Assembly (NCBI GenBank): GCA_031296115.1
Contig: JARLGI010000120.1
Location: forward strand, 1 to 64,000
Reading direction: 5' to 3'
Length of the DNA: 64,000 nt
DNA from: Acidobacteriota bacterium
Lineage (GTDB): Bacteria > Acidobacteriota > Terriglobia > Terriglobales > Acidobacteriaceae
Of this stretch, positions 44,634 through 53,094 are shown piece by piece. The notes beneath the pieces are model-generated. The model was not told the DNA's origin. It made no database searches and was given only the letters and a program-made list of their open reading frames with translations. The translations under genes were made by a program, and so were the position numbers. Positions within the stretch are counted from its first letter, which is position 1. Each line of letters opens with the position of its first letter.

Positions 44634-47249
44634 TCAGCGCTCGCCAATGGACCTGGTCTCGGGCTGTCGCCCGATCTCAAGCTCTTGACCACTATGCGAG
44701 TCGTGATGAGCGAGCAAGGACGCTGCTGCTTCCGGAGAAACAGCGCGCACTCGCAGATCTCGTTGCGGGAAGGGAATCTCGATGCCGGCCTCGTCGAGTA
44801 GCCGCATCACCTCGAGCGCGACCTCGCTTTTCACCTTGACGGTGTTGCTGTCCTGCATCACCCAGAAGCGAAGCTCGAAATTCAGGGCGCTGTCGCCGAA
44901 GCCCATAAAGAAAGCCTCGGGTTCGGGCGAGGTGAGGACGTCGGCGTGCTGGATGGCGGGACGCTCCAGCAACTCCTTTACCAGCCTGGGATCGGTGCCG
45001 TAGGCGACACCGACGGGAAACTCCAGCCGGCGCTTGGCTTCCGACAGCGTCCAGTTAATGACCTTGCCGGAAATGAAGTTTGCATTGGGGATGATGACCT
45101 CGGCGCCCTGAAACGTCTGGATAGTGCTGGAGCGTATGCCAATGCGGGTCACCGTGCCGGTGGTGGCGTCCACCTCGAGCACGTCGTTGACGCGGATGGG
45201 CCGCTCGAATTGCAGGATCAGGCCGGACACGAAGTTGTTGATGACGTTTTGCAGGCCAAAGCCGACGCCGACGCCCAGCGCGCCGGTGATTACCGTGAAC
45301 TTGTTCAGCGCGACGCCACCGGCGTTCACTGCAAACAGGAAGACCAGCAGCAGAATCAGGTAATGGAGCGTGGTGGAGATGAGCTCGGGAATGCCGCGCT
45401 TCAGGTGCAGGCGCTTGAGCAGTTCTTCCCGCAGGAGAAATCGCAGCGCACTGGAGAGTGCAAAACCGCCCAGCAGGATGGCAAAAAACGCCAGGACGCT
45501 GCCCAGCGTGATATTGCTGGCTTTGCCGGCAATGTTAAAGTCCAGCAGGTCCGAGATCCGCTGGTTCAGCGCATCGCGAGCCTGCAGGAGGTCTAAGGTC
45601 ACTCCCAGCCATATCAGGACTCCAGCCCATTGCATCATTCGCGGAGTCCAGCGTGCTATGCCCTCACGATGCATGCGCACCATCGCCAGGTTCTCGGCGG
45701 CGGGTGTATTTACGGCGGCCAGGAACAAGAGAGTGAGGACGCGAAGGGCAGTGAAGACAGCAATGGCTATGAAGGTGCTGTAAACACACAATACGCTCAG
45801 AAATTGCGTCAGCTTGTAGAAACCGAATAGATTCGCCAACTGGGCCAAGGCCATGACGGCCACGGCGAGTCGCATAGCGAAGATCAGGAGCTTACGTCGG
45901 CCGCCCTGCTGATGCAGCTCCGAGATTTGCTTCTGCCCCAGAAGGTAGGCAAACAGCACAACCGCCGCGGAGGAACCCAGGAATTGCACCTCGCGCCTCG
46001 TAGAGGACGAGAGGTTGATCCAGGCGAGTACTGCATTGAACACGTACACCACCACCATCCAGTAGAGCAGGACGCGGAAGCGCGGCTCGATCAACGGCGG
46101 CAACAGCACGAGGATGGAAAAGAAGGAACACAGGATGGTCAAGCCAATGAGCGCCAAAGGTGCAAGCGGCGCCATCAGAAAGGCAACCAGCAGGGGCAGG
46201 AGAAGCCCAAGAGCAAACCAGTGCTGAATAATATCCAACACCTGGACCTGCGACGGTCCCTCAGCTTGAATTCCGCGCGTCGCAATCTTGAGCCGGTAAG
46301 ACACGAACAAAGACAGGAAAAGGAAAAAGGCCAGCGCGGCCAGGATACCCAAGTTCTCACGGACAAATGACCGGATGCCGATCATCCGCGCTTTGGTGTT
46401 GCGAAAGTAATCTGGAGGCTCTCCCTGCTGGCGTCGCAGGAAAACTTGCCACATGGGCAGGCTGTCACGTTGCAGAACGCGGCCCTTAAGCTGGTTACGG
46501 GATTTCCCCAGCATGTCGAGTACATCCAACGCCAGTTGGTGTTGATTGGCGGCGACCACTTGCAAGTTGACGATAACCCGCAACAGCTCCTGCGCCTGTG
46601 TCTTGGTGGTTTGAACGCTCTTGACGGAGTCGCGGATAACATCCAGCGTCGGCCCCAACTCGGCTGTTGATTGATTCTCTTGGAGGGTAGCCTGCCATTG
46701 GGGTTGCAGGGCAGACAGTTGCTGCGCCGCGGACTGCGCCGCATTGGCCCAATCCAGCAACTGCCGCCGCGTAGCAGCGCCTTCGTTCGAAATCACGTAC
46801 CAGTACGTCTCCTGCTCGCGCAACTCGAGGGCGCTGGGCGATCCCTCCAGAAGAGCGTCGACCTCCTTCTTCTTCTCCAGCAACACAGCATCGCGCTGTT
46901 CCAGCGTGGTCTTCAGGTCCAGGAGCACCTCGCGGGTGGGCAACTGGCTGTCGATGTCCCGTAGCAGGCGTGAAAGTTCTTCGGCCTGGGCAGCCACCTC
47001 GGGGAGCGGAATGGCCGTCGGTTCGGCAGGCTCGGCCGGGGCAGCCGGCGCCGGAGCTTTAGACTGGCCGGCCGGCGGAGAAGTCTTATTGAGCAGAGAA
47101 GTAAGCGGGTTCTTCGCCGACGAACCCCCCTGCTGGGCGACTGCCGACAGACCGAAGCATAGCAACAGCGCCGGCAGAAAGAGGCCGATACCGCGCCGCA
47201 TCTTGGCTCTGCGTTGCCCCAGGCTCGCGGTTGACGTGACTTGAACCAT
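44634..47249 (-). CDS. Large MscS-type mechanosensitive channel (MscK/KefA-like)
   Basis: About 871 residues. A signal peptide (MRRGIGLFLPALLLCFGLSA) leads to a Pro/Ala-rich linker and a helical periplasmic domain (about 100-320, with coiled-coil segments such as EELSRLLRDIDSQL), then about eight TM helices, and the MscS core: ITGALGVGVGFGLQNVINNF (pore-lining TM3 and start of beta domain), PIRVNDVLEVDATTGTVTRI and VIIPNANFISGKVINWTLS. This extended type (MscK, YbdG, YnaI class) opens under membrane tension to release osmolytes. Starts at 47249 and 47201 are both plausible; 47201 begins directly with the signal peptide. It is next to the vWA/AAA pair but separate. Confidence 0.88.
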   Translation of the reverse strand: MVQVTSTASLGQRRAKMRRGIGLFLPALLLCFGLSAVAQQGGSSAKNPLTSLLNKTSPPAGQSKAPAPAAPAEPAEPTAIPLPEVAAQAEELSRLLRDIDSQLPTREVLLDLKTTLEQRDAVLLEKKKEVDALLEGSPSALELREQETYWYVISNEGAATRRQLLDWANAAQSAAQQLSALQPQWQATLQENQSTAELGPTLDVIRDSVKSVQTTKTQAQELLRVIVNLQVVAANQHQLALDVLDMLGKSRNQLKGRVLQRDSLPMWQVFLRRQQGEPPDYFRNTKARMIGIRSFVRENLGILAALAFFLFLSLFVSYRLKIATRGIQAEGPSQVQVLDIIQHWFALGLLLPLLVAFLMAPLAPLALIGLTILCSFFSILVLLPPLIEPRFRVLLYWMVVVYVFNAVLAWINLSSSTRREVQFLGSSAAVVLFAYLLGQKQISELHQQGGRRKLLIFAMRLAVAVMALAQLANLFGFYKLTQFLSVLCVYSTFIAIAVFTALRVLTLLFLAAVNTPAAENLAMVRMHREGIARWTPRMMQWAGVLIWLGVTLDLLQARDALNQRISDLLDFNIAGKASNITLGSVLAFFAILLGGFALSSALRFLLREELLKRLHLKRGIPELISTTLHYLILLLVFLFAVNAGGVALNKFTVITGALGVGVGFGLQNVINNFVSGLILQFERPIRVNDVLEVDATTGTVTRIGIRSSTIQTFQGAEVIIPNANFISGKVINWTLSEAKRRLEFPVGVAYGTDPRLVKELLERPAIQHADVLTSPEPEAFFMGFGDSALNFELRFWVMQDSNTVKVKSEVALEVMRLLDEAGIEIPFPQRDLRVRAVSPEAAASLLAHHDSHSGQELEIGRQPETRSIGER

Positions 47250-47290
47250 GCCTCCGCCCATTATCGCACTGAGCACTGGGCAATCAGCGA

Positions 47291-47617
47291 CTACGACTCC
47301 ATCGCCAGATCGTCGAGCATGGCTTCCATCTCGGAGAGCGCGTGCTGGTTGCGGGTACGGCGGGCACACTCTATGCCCTGTTGCAACATGGCCTTGGCTT
47401 CATCCTTGCGCTCGGCGCGAGCGAGCGCCTGCGCAGCCATGAAATATCCGTTGGTGCAGTCAGGATGGGCGGCCAGCAGGAGCTGAAATTCGGTGAGGGC
47501 GGCGTCCGTGTCGCCACTTCCGGAATACTCCAGCCCGAGCGCATAGCGAGCAAACGCATCGTCGGGATCGGCGGCCAGGATCTCTTTCAGCGCTGCCACA
47601 CGGCTCTCGTCAGGCAT
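47291..47617 (-). CDS. Small TPR protein
   Basis: A 108-residue cytoplasmic protein made of about three TPRs (DAFARYALGLEYSGSGDTDA, TNGYFMAAQALARAERKDE, then HALSEMEAMLDD). It begins MPDESRVAALKEILAADPDD. TPR proteins serve as adaptors, and no partner is indicated. Its 3' end is 42 bp from the putative MscS start. Confidence 0.78.
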   Translation of the reverse strand: MPDESRVAALKEILAADPDDAFARYALGLEYSGSGDTDAALTEFQLLLAAHPDCTNGYFMAAQALARAERKDEAKAMLQQGIECARRTRNQHALSEMEAMLDDLAMES

Positions 47618-47736
47618 TCGGTATTCTCCTGTTTCGAAGTCATGATACAGGAGCGCGCCGGCTGGTTACTGGCGGCGATGCAGTGTTGCATTACAATGGC
47701 GTTTTGCTTCTCGTCACCCTTAACCCAAGGAATTTC

Positions 47737-48162
47737 ATGGCCTGCCCATTCTTTATGCCGGACCAGCGTTTCGAGTCGGACTGGCCCTTTCCGCAGCGCC
47801 TTCCCCTGGGCGCGGGATGGGCGGGCAACTGCACCGCCCCCGGTCACGAGGGTGTCCGCCCGAGCGACGACGAGCTGAAATCGGGTTGCAACTTGGGGTA
47901 TGCGAAGAGGTGCAACTGGTTGCCCGCCGAACGTCACGCCGACGCGGTGCGCTTTGTGCTCGGCGAGGAGCACGACGGAGTCGTACGTGTTCTGTTTGCC
48001 TGCGAGCGTGAGCATCTTCCGGCTGGCCATGGTGAGTTGGTGTATGAGATTGCCAGCGCGTCCTGGGTGCAGCAACACGAGGACCCCCGCGTGCAGCGGA
48101 TGGCCGAGTGTTATGTAGAGGCACAACGGTCGCGACGTCCAGGCTTGCTGGAGAAATCCTGA
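47737..48162 (+). CDS. Conserved cysteine-containing protein of unknown function
   Basis: About 141 residues. It starts MACPFFMPDQRF, with Cys 3, and contains further evenly placed Cys residues (AGNCTAPGHE, SGCNLGYAKRCNWLP, FACERE). The P-L-G-x-G-W-x-G-x-C-x-A and C-N-L-G-Y-A-x-x-C-x-x-L-P spacing looks like metal or Fe-S binding. I believe similar proteins occur in other acidobacteria but I do not know a name for them. A reverse-strand frame covers the same place but has no protein-like features. Start ATG 47737 has AAGG at 47727-47730. Confidence 0.65.
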   Translation: MACPFFMPDQRFESDWPFPQRLPLGAGWAGNCTAPGHEGVRPSDDELKSGCNLGYAKRCNWLPAERHADAVRFVLGEEHDGVVRVLFACEREHLPAGHGELVYEIASASWVQQHEDPRVQRMAECYVEAQRSRRPGLLEKS

Positions 48163-48184
48163 GACATAACAGATTGAAGGAGAC

Positions 48185-48703
48185 ATGAACCAGAACGACG
48201 GAAATCTGCAGCCCCGGCCGGTTAGCGAATCGAAGTCCGAGATGATCGAACTGGTACTGCCCAATGACACCAATCCGCTGGGCGCACTGCTCGGCGGCCG
48301 CCTGATGCACTGGATCGATCTCGCCGGAGCGCTGGCCGCGCATCGCCACTCGCACTCTTACGCCGTGACTGCCTCGATGGACCACATTGATTTCCTTGTG
48401 CCGGTGCACGTTGGCGACATGGTCATCCTGCAGTCCGCTGTCAATTGCGCCTTCAACACCTCGATGGAAGTCGGTGTACGGGTGCTGGTGGAGAACTACA
48501 TTTCCGCCTCGCGCCAGAAAGTTGCGACTGCGTATCTCACCTTCGTGGCCGTGGACCGTCATGGGAGAAGGCTGCACGTTCCGCCCGTGATCCCGGAATC
48601 GGAAGACGAAAAGCGGCGCTACGAAGGCGCACTTCGGCGTCGCGAGGCAGCGAAGGCGGAGCGGGACCGGCGGAAGGCAGCGAGAGGAGTGGACGAAGAG
48701 TGA
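48185..48703 (+). CDS. Acyl-CoA thioesterase (hotdog fold)
   Basis: About 172 residues of the acyl-CoA hydrolase (YciA/ACOT) hotdog family. Typical blocks are MIELVLPNDTNPLGALLGG, RLMHWIDLAGALAAHRH, with the catalytic Asp and general-base region, then AVTASMDHIDFLVPVHVGDM. It hydrolyses acyl-CoA to free acid and CoA. The C-terminal 40 residues are a charged helix (EKRRYEGALRRREAAKAERD), longer than in YciA. An AAGGAG ribosome site sits just before ATG 48185. It lies 22 bp after the previous gene, so the two may be co-transcribed. Confidence 0.9.
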   Translation: MNQNDGNLQPRPVSESKSEMIELVLPNDTNPLGALLGGRLMHWIDLAGALAAHRHSHSYAVTASMDHIDFLVPVHVGDMVILQSAVNCAFNTSMEVGVRVLVENYISASRQKVATAYLTFVAVDRHGRRLHVPPVIPESEDEKRRYEGALRRREAAKAERDRRKAARGVDEE

Positions 48704-48843
48704 GACATGCGCATCTTGCGGTGATCCTGTGCGACGCAGTGCTCGGTGGGCGGACCCCGCGCAGCAGAGCGACCAGCCCAAATCAGAGCAGACGGTGGGC
48801 CTGGCTGACCAATGCGCTGAAGTGACTTTGCTCGGCGAATTGC

Positions 48844-49377
48844 CTACGGCCGGCCTTGCATTTCCCGCTTGCCCGTCATGCGATACGTGATTCCGTTCCA
48901 CTCGTAGGCGTAGACCGTGTAATCGATGCGGCCGGGCGAATCTGCCGACGGAGCCTGCGGAACGCCGACTTCGATGATGTTGTTCACTGCCTCGGCTCGC
49001 GCGCTGCCGAAGGCGCTGTCGCAGAAGGCCTGGCCATCAGGATCCTGCGAGATCGACATCAGCTTGGAGAACGAGGTTGGCGACAGCTGCCGGAAGACCG
49101 TGAGAGTCAGACAGTTCTTCTCGCCGGCATAGGTGACGAACAGTATGTGATGATGTTCGGCCAGACCTTCCAGATCGATGTTGGCGATGCGCGAGTCGTC
49201 GTCTTTCTCGCTGGCCGCGGTCGAGGCCTGGCGCCAGAGTTTGTGAATGGTCTGCTGGTCGAGCCGAGTCTCTTTGGCCCATTTAACCTCGTCGGCTTTG
49301 TGGACCTGTTTCCAATCCTGCGCGAAACCCGCGGCTGACAGGAGAAGCAGGGCGGCGAGAATGACGTGGTAGCGCAT
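48844..49377 (-). CDS. Secreted protein of unknown function
   Basis: A 177-residue protein with a strong signal peptide (MRYHVILAALLLLSAAGFAQ). The mature part (LWRQASTAASEKDDDSRIAN, HHILFVTYAGEKNCLTLTVF) has two Cys residues that may pair. I do not recognise a family, and there is no operon partner. Confidence 0.6.
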   Translation of the reverse strand: MRYHVILAALLLLSAAGFAQDWKQVHKADEVKWAKETRLDQQTIHKLWRQASTAASEKDDDSRIANIDLEGLAEHHHILFVTYAGEKNCLTLTVFRQLSPTSFSKLMSISQDPDGQAFCDSAFGSARAEAVNNIIEVGVPQAPSADSPGRIDYTVYAYEWNGITYRMTGKREMQGRP

Positions 49378-49462
49378 GCGAGGCCATCATCTCGCACAGC
49401 GGATGTATAGGCAAGGAAGAGAAGTTGCAGTTGGCACTTGGCAAAAAGTGAAGAACGTACAC

Positions 49463-49530
49463 TGCCAATGCCAAATGCCAACTACCAACGACCAACGACT
49501 AATCACCATTACCAATTACCAATCACCAAC
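49463..49530. repeat. Degenerate heptamer repeat
   Basis: About nine imperfect 7-bp units of the form (A/T/C)NxCCAA, for example TGCCAAA, TGCCAAC, TACCAAC, GACCAAC and ACCAATT. They sit in the gap between the secreted-protein gene and the oxidoreductase gene. The unit resembles a decayed version of the perfect 7-bp array at 60003. Confidence 0.5.
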
Positions 49531-49541
49531 TGTTGGTTGCT

Positions 49542-50294
49542 TTAGTCGTACCGCTCAAAGACAATCCGCTTGCGGTCCCAGCCAAGCACTTCTTTCAGGA
49601 GCTTGCGGTTGGCGTCAACCATCTGATGCAGACCGCAAATATAGGCTTGCATGTCGCTGCGTCCGGCGACGATCTCGCGCACATGGTCTTGCACATAGCC
49701 GCGACATCCGGCCCAACGATCGCCGCCGCGGCTGAGCGTCGGCACGTAATGGAAGTTCGGGTTGTCGCGCACAATCTGCTCGAACTCGTCGCGGTAGTAC
49801 AGGCTGTGTTCGTAGCGAGTGCCAAACACCAGCCAATACTGGTGATCGCGATTGCGCTCCTGGCGCTCGAAGAGCCAATGCAGCATGCCGCGAATAGGCG
49901 CAATGCCAGTGCCGGTGGCGATGAACACTGCATCTTTGTGCGGTTCGCGCAGGGTGAACAGACCATGCGGGCCATGGAACTTCACCGTCGCTCCTTCTTC
50001 GAGGTCGCACAGCCAGTTCGACAGAAAGCCGCTGTCCACGCGGTTCAGGCACAGGTCGAAGGTGGCGTTGGTGCGCGGCGCCGACGCGATTGAGTAGGCG
50101 CGTGTGTGCTCTTTGCCGTCCGGTTTGGGCTGCTTAATGGAAACAAATTGTCCGGGCGTGAAGTGGAACTCGTCGAGGTCTTCGACCGCAAGTTTCAGAT
50201 GTTTGGTTTGTTCGGACAGAAAGATAGAGCGAAGCACCTGCGCTGTGTACAGTTGCCGCTCAACGGCCGACGGTTGCTGCAGTTGTGTGCTCAT
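49542..50294 (-). CDS. Ferredoxin/flavodoxin-NADP reductase-like oxidoreductase
   Basis: A 250-residue flavoprotein of the FNR family. FAD-binding motif RAYSIASAP (R-x-Y-S), NAD(P) site ATGTGIAPIRGML, and a C-terminal aromatic tail (RKRIVFERYD). It lacks the [2Fe-2S] domain of dioxygenase reductases. It moves electrons between NAD(P)H and a small electron carrier, or serves as the reductase of a soluble monooxygenase. It has no partner on either side. The 3' end abuts a degenerate repeat region. Confidence 0.8.
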   Translation of the reverse strand: MSTQLQQPSAVERQLYTAQVLRSIFLSEQTKHLKLAVEDLDEFHFTPGQFVSIKQPKPDGKEHTRAYSIASAPRTNATFDLCLNRVDSGFLSNWLCDLEEGATVKFHGPHGLFTLREPHKDAVFIATGTGIAPIRGMLHWLFERQERNRDHQYWLVFGTRYEHSLYYRDEFEQIVRDNPNFHYVPTLSRGGDRWAGCRGYVQDHVREIVAGRSDMQAYICGLHQMVDANRKLLKEVLGWDRKRIVFERYD

Positions 50295-50461
50295 GCTGGT
50301 AGTGATTTAGATGCATTGGACGCGCCGCGGACGCGGGCTTCGCAGCGTTAGCACAGATGGACGAAGCGGCCGAGCGCTGTCGCAATGAAAAAATGCCGGG
50401 ACGAGCAAAGCAAGTCATCCCGCTCTCCTGGTTCCGCTTCGAAAAGAGGGGTCAGACGCGG

Positions 50462-52333
50462 CTATTCCACCGTCACCGACTTGGCGAGGTTGCGTGGCTG
50501 GTCCACGTCGCAGCCGCGGCGGACGGCAATGTGATACGCAAGCAGCTGGCAGGGAACCACTTCCAGGATGGGCGCGAGCAGCTCCGGCGCTTGCGGGACG
50601 TAGAGTACGTGGTCGGCGGCCTCGCGGATCTCCTCATCGCCGTCGGTGGCGATGGCAATGACCGTGCCTGAGCGCGCCTTCACTTCCTTCAGGTTCGAGA
50701 TGGTCTTCTCGTAGCGCGTGACCGAGCCGGGATCGTTGAGGTCGCGCGTAGCCAGGATGACGACCGGAAGGTCCTCGTCGATCAACGCGTTGGGGCCGTG
50801 CTTCATCTCGCCCGCAGGATAGCCTTCAGCGTGGATATAGGAGATTTCCTTCAGCTTGAGCGCGCCTTCCAACGCGATGGGATAGTGAATACCGCGTCCG
50901 AGGAAGAGGAAGTCGTTCGCGCGGTGGTACTCCTTCGCGAGATCTTCGGTCTCTTCATCGCGCGCCAGGACTGCTTCCAACTTGCCCGGCATGAGCGTGA
51001 GATCGGTCAGCAGCTGCTTGGAGTGTTCCTCGTCGATGGTGCCGCGGACCTGCCCAAGATACACCGCGAACAGGAACAGCGCGGTCAACTGCGCCGTAAA
51101 AGCCTTGGTGGAAGCGACGCCGATCTCCGGCCCGGCGTGGGTGTAGATGGTGCCGTTCGACTCGCGCACGATCATGGAGCCGACGACGTTGCAAATGCCG
51201 AGGGTCTTGCCGCCCTTGGCGCGCGATTCGCGCATGGCCGCAATGGTATCGGCAGTCTCGCCGGACTGGGTGATGAGGATGGTCAGATCGTCCGGGCCGG
51301 TGAGCGGATCGCGGTAGCGGAATTCGCTGGCGTAGTCTACTTCGACCGGCAGCTTGGCCAGGCGCTCAATCATGAACTTGCCGGCCAGCGCGGCGTGCCA
51401 ACTGGTTCCGCAAGCGGCGATGTACACCTTCTGCAGCTTGCGGAAGTCGTCGTCGGTGATGTCCATCTCGTCGAGGAAGACCTTGCCGCTGTCGAGTGAG
51501 ACTCGGCCCAGTGTGGTGTCGCGGACGGCGCGCGGCTGCTCGTAGATTTCCTTGAGCATGAAGTGCTTGAAGCCGCCCTTTTCCGCCATGATCGGGTCCC
51601 ACGTAATGTGCTGCACTTCGCGGGTGAGAGGCTTGCCGTCGAAGTCGGTGACCTGCACGCCGGCAGGCGTGATGGTCGCAAGGTCGCCGTCGGCAAGGAA
51701 GAACAGGTCGCGCGTGTGATACAGGATCGCGGGAACGTCGCTGGCAACAAAGTACTCGTCCTTGCCGAGGCCGATGACCGCAGGCGGCCCGTTGCGCGCC
51801 GCAACAATCTTGTTGGGCTCGTCGGATGAGATTACCGCGATGGCGAAAACGCCGGTCAGGAGCTGTACCGTCTTGCGGACCGCTTCTTCCAGCGGAATCT
51901 TGTGACCGTTGTGAGTGGCGAGGTTCTTCTCCACCAGGTGGGCAATGACTTCGGTGTCGGTTTCGGTGCGGAACTTGTGGCCTTCGTCAATCAGCTTGCG
52001 CTTCAGGGTGACGTAGTTCTCCACGATGCCGTTGTGCACGACGACAATCTTGCCGGTGCAGTCGCGATGGGGATGCGCGTTCTCTTCGGTTGGACGTCCA
52101 TGCGTGGCCCAGCGGGTGTGGCCGATGCCGTAGGTGCCGTCGAGCGGATGCAGACGGATGACTTCCTCGAGGTTGCGCAGCTTGCCTTCCGCGCGGCGCA
52201 CCTGCAAGCCTTCGCCGTTGCCGCCTACCGCGATGCCGGCCGAGTCATAGCCGCGATATTCCAGACGTCGCAAACCATCTATGATGACCGGCACAACCCG
52301 CTTGTTTCCGACGTATCCAACAATCCCACACAT
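50462..52333 (-). CDS. glmS: Glutamine-fructose-6-phosphate aminotransferase (isomerizing)
   Basis: A 623-residue enzyme that makes glucosamine 6-phosphate for peptidoglycan and lipopolysaccharide. Cys2 in MCGIVGYVG is the glutaminase nucleophile, GYDSAG and [16 protein letters not shown] follow, and the isomerase domain has two SIS modules ([16 protein letters not shown], and [18 protein letters not shown]). It ends AKSVTVE, the usual C-tail. I see no glmS ribozyme upstream. PurS and an AhpD-like gene lie just upstream on the same strand. Confidence 0.97.
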   Translation of the reverse strand: MCGIVGYVGNKRVVPVIIDGLRRLEYRGYDSAGIAVGGNGEGLQVRRAEGKLRNLEEVIRLHPLDGTYGIGHTRWATHGRPTEENAHPHRDCTGKIVVVHNGIVENYVTLKRKLIDEGHKFRTETDTEVIAHLVEKNLATHNGHKIPLEEAVRKTVQLLTGVFAIAVISSDEPNKIVAARNGPPAVIGLGKDEYFVASDVPAILYHTRDLFFLADGDLATITPAGVQVTDFDGKPLTREVQHITWDPIMAEKGGFKHFMLKEIYEQPRAVRDTTLGRVSLDSGKVFLDEMDITDDDFRKLQKVYIAACGTSWHAALAGKFMIERLAKLPVEVDYASEFRYRDPLTGPDDLTILITQSGETADTIAAMRESRAKGGKTLGICNVVGSMIVRESNGTIYTHAGPEIGVASTKAFTAQLTALFLFAVYLGQVRGTIDEEHSKQLLTDLTLMPGKLEAVLARDEETEDLAKEYHRANDFLFLGRGIHYPIALEGALKLKEISYIHAEGYPAGEMKHGPNALIDEDLPVVILATRDLNDPGSVTRYEKTISNLKEVKARSGTVIAIATDGDEEIREAADHVLYVPQAPELLAPILEVVPCQLLAYHIAVRRGCDVDQPRNLAKSVTVE

Positions 52334-52412
52334 GGGTTCTGCTCTCCAATGCGACTGCTATTTGATGAGCCAGGGCGAGCTTCTGATGCGGAACGGTCCG
52401 CCCGGCCGCTGG

Positions 52413-52658
52413 CTAGTCTTCCAGCGTGAAGCGGTATTCCTCGATCACCGGGTTGGTCAGTACCTCGCGGGCAACGCGCTCGACTTCGGCATTCGCCTCC
52501 TCGCGGCTAAGGCTTGCGTCGAGGTTGATCTCGAAGTACTTGCCCTGGCGCAGATCGCTGATGCCGCGATAACCCATCTTCTTCAATGCGCCGTGAATGG
52601 TTTTGCCCTGCGGATCGAGCACACTCTTCTTCAGCGAGACGTAAACGTAGGCTTTCAT
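52413..52658 (-). CDS. purS: Phosphoribosylformylglycinamidine synthase subunit PurS
   Basis: About 81 residues. It matches the PurS core: MKAYVYVSLKKSVLDPQGK, GYRGISDLRQGKYFEINLD and an end in VIEEYRFTLED. PurS bridges PurL and PurQ in the FGAM synthase of purine synthesis. Unusually, no purQ or purL gene is adjacent. ATG 52658 is chosen since a longer frame to 52730 lacks family similarity. It is followed by glmS. Confidence 0.88.
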   Translation of the reverse strand: MKAYVYVSLKKSVLDPQGKTIHGALKKMGYRGISDLRQGKYFEINLDASLSREEANAEVERVAREVLTNPVIEEYRFTLED

Positions 52659-52671
52659 AGGAGATGTTCCA

Positions 52672-53085
52672 TTATAGGGTGCGGGGCTTCGCCGTCGCGA
52701 ATTGCTCGTCGATCTCGACCTGGTAGCCATTGGCCAGTCGGTTGTTGGCGTTGGCCAACCCGACGACGGCCATCATCTCGTGGAACATCGCGTCCGTCAT
52801 GCCTTTCTTGCGGGCCGAAACCGTGTGTGCTGCGACGCAGTAGGGACACCCGTTGGTGATGCTGACGGCGAGATAGATCAGCTCTTTCATGACCGGGTCG
52901 AGCGTGCCCGGAGCCATCAGCTGCTTGGTGTCTTCCCAGGTGCGCTTTAACAGCGCCGGGTCCGCCGCCAGGGCCTTCCAGAAATTGTTGACCCAGTCGG
53001 TCTTGCGCGTCGCCATGATGTCGTCATAAACCGCGCGGACTTCGGGGTTGGCGTCTCTGTATTCAATGAGCCCGAACGTTGCCAT
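52672..53085 (-). CDS. Carboxymuconolactone decarboxylase/AhpD-like protein
   Basis: A 137-residue all-helical protein with the AhpD-type redox motif C-x-x-C: SITNGCPYCVAAHTVSARK, including the proton-relay His. Proteins of this type act as peroxidase partners or alkylhydroperoxide reductase components. Its stop is 13 bp before the purS start, so the two are likely co-transcribed. Confidence 0.88.
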   Translation of the reverse strand: MATFGLIEYRDANPEVRAVYDDIMATRKTDWVNNFWKALAADPALLKRTWEDTKQLMAPGTLDPVMKELIYLAVSITNGCPYCVAAHTVSARKKGMTDAMFHEMMAVVGLANANNRLANGYQVEIDEQFATAKPRTL

Positions 53086-53094
53086 GGTCTCTCC

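Noticed and set aside
47587-48273. Minus-strand open frame of 228 codons
   Set aside because: It is antisense to the Cys-containing protein on the plus strand, which has a better start, ribosome site and composition.
50295-50461. glmS ribozyme
   Set aside because: This stretch lies downstream of glmS (minus strand). The upstream side (52334-52412) is too short and shows no ribozyme core.
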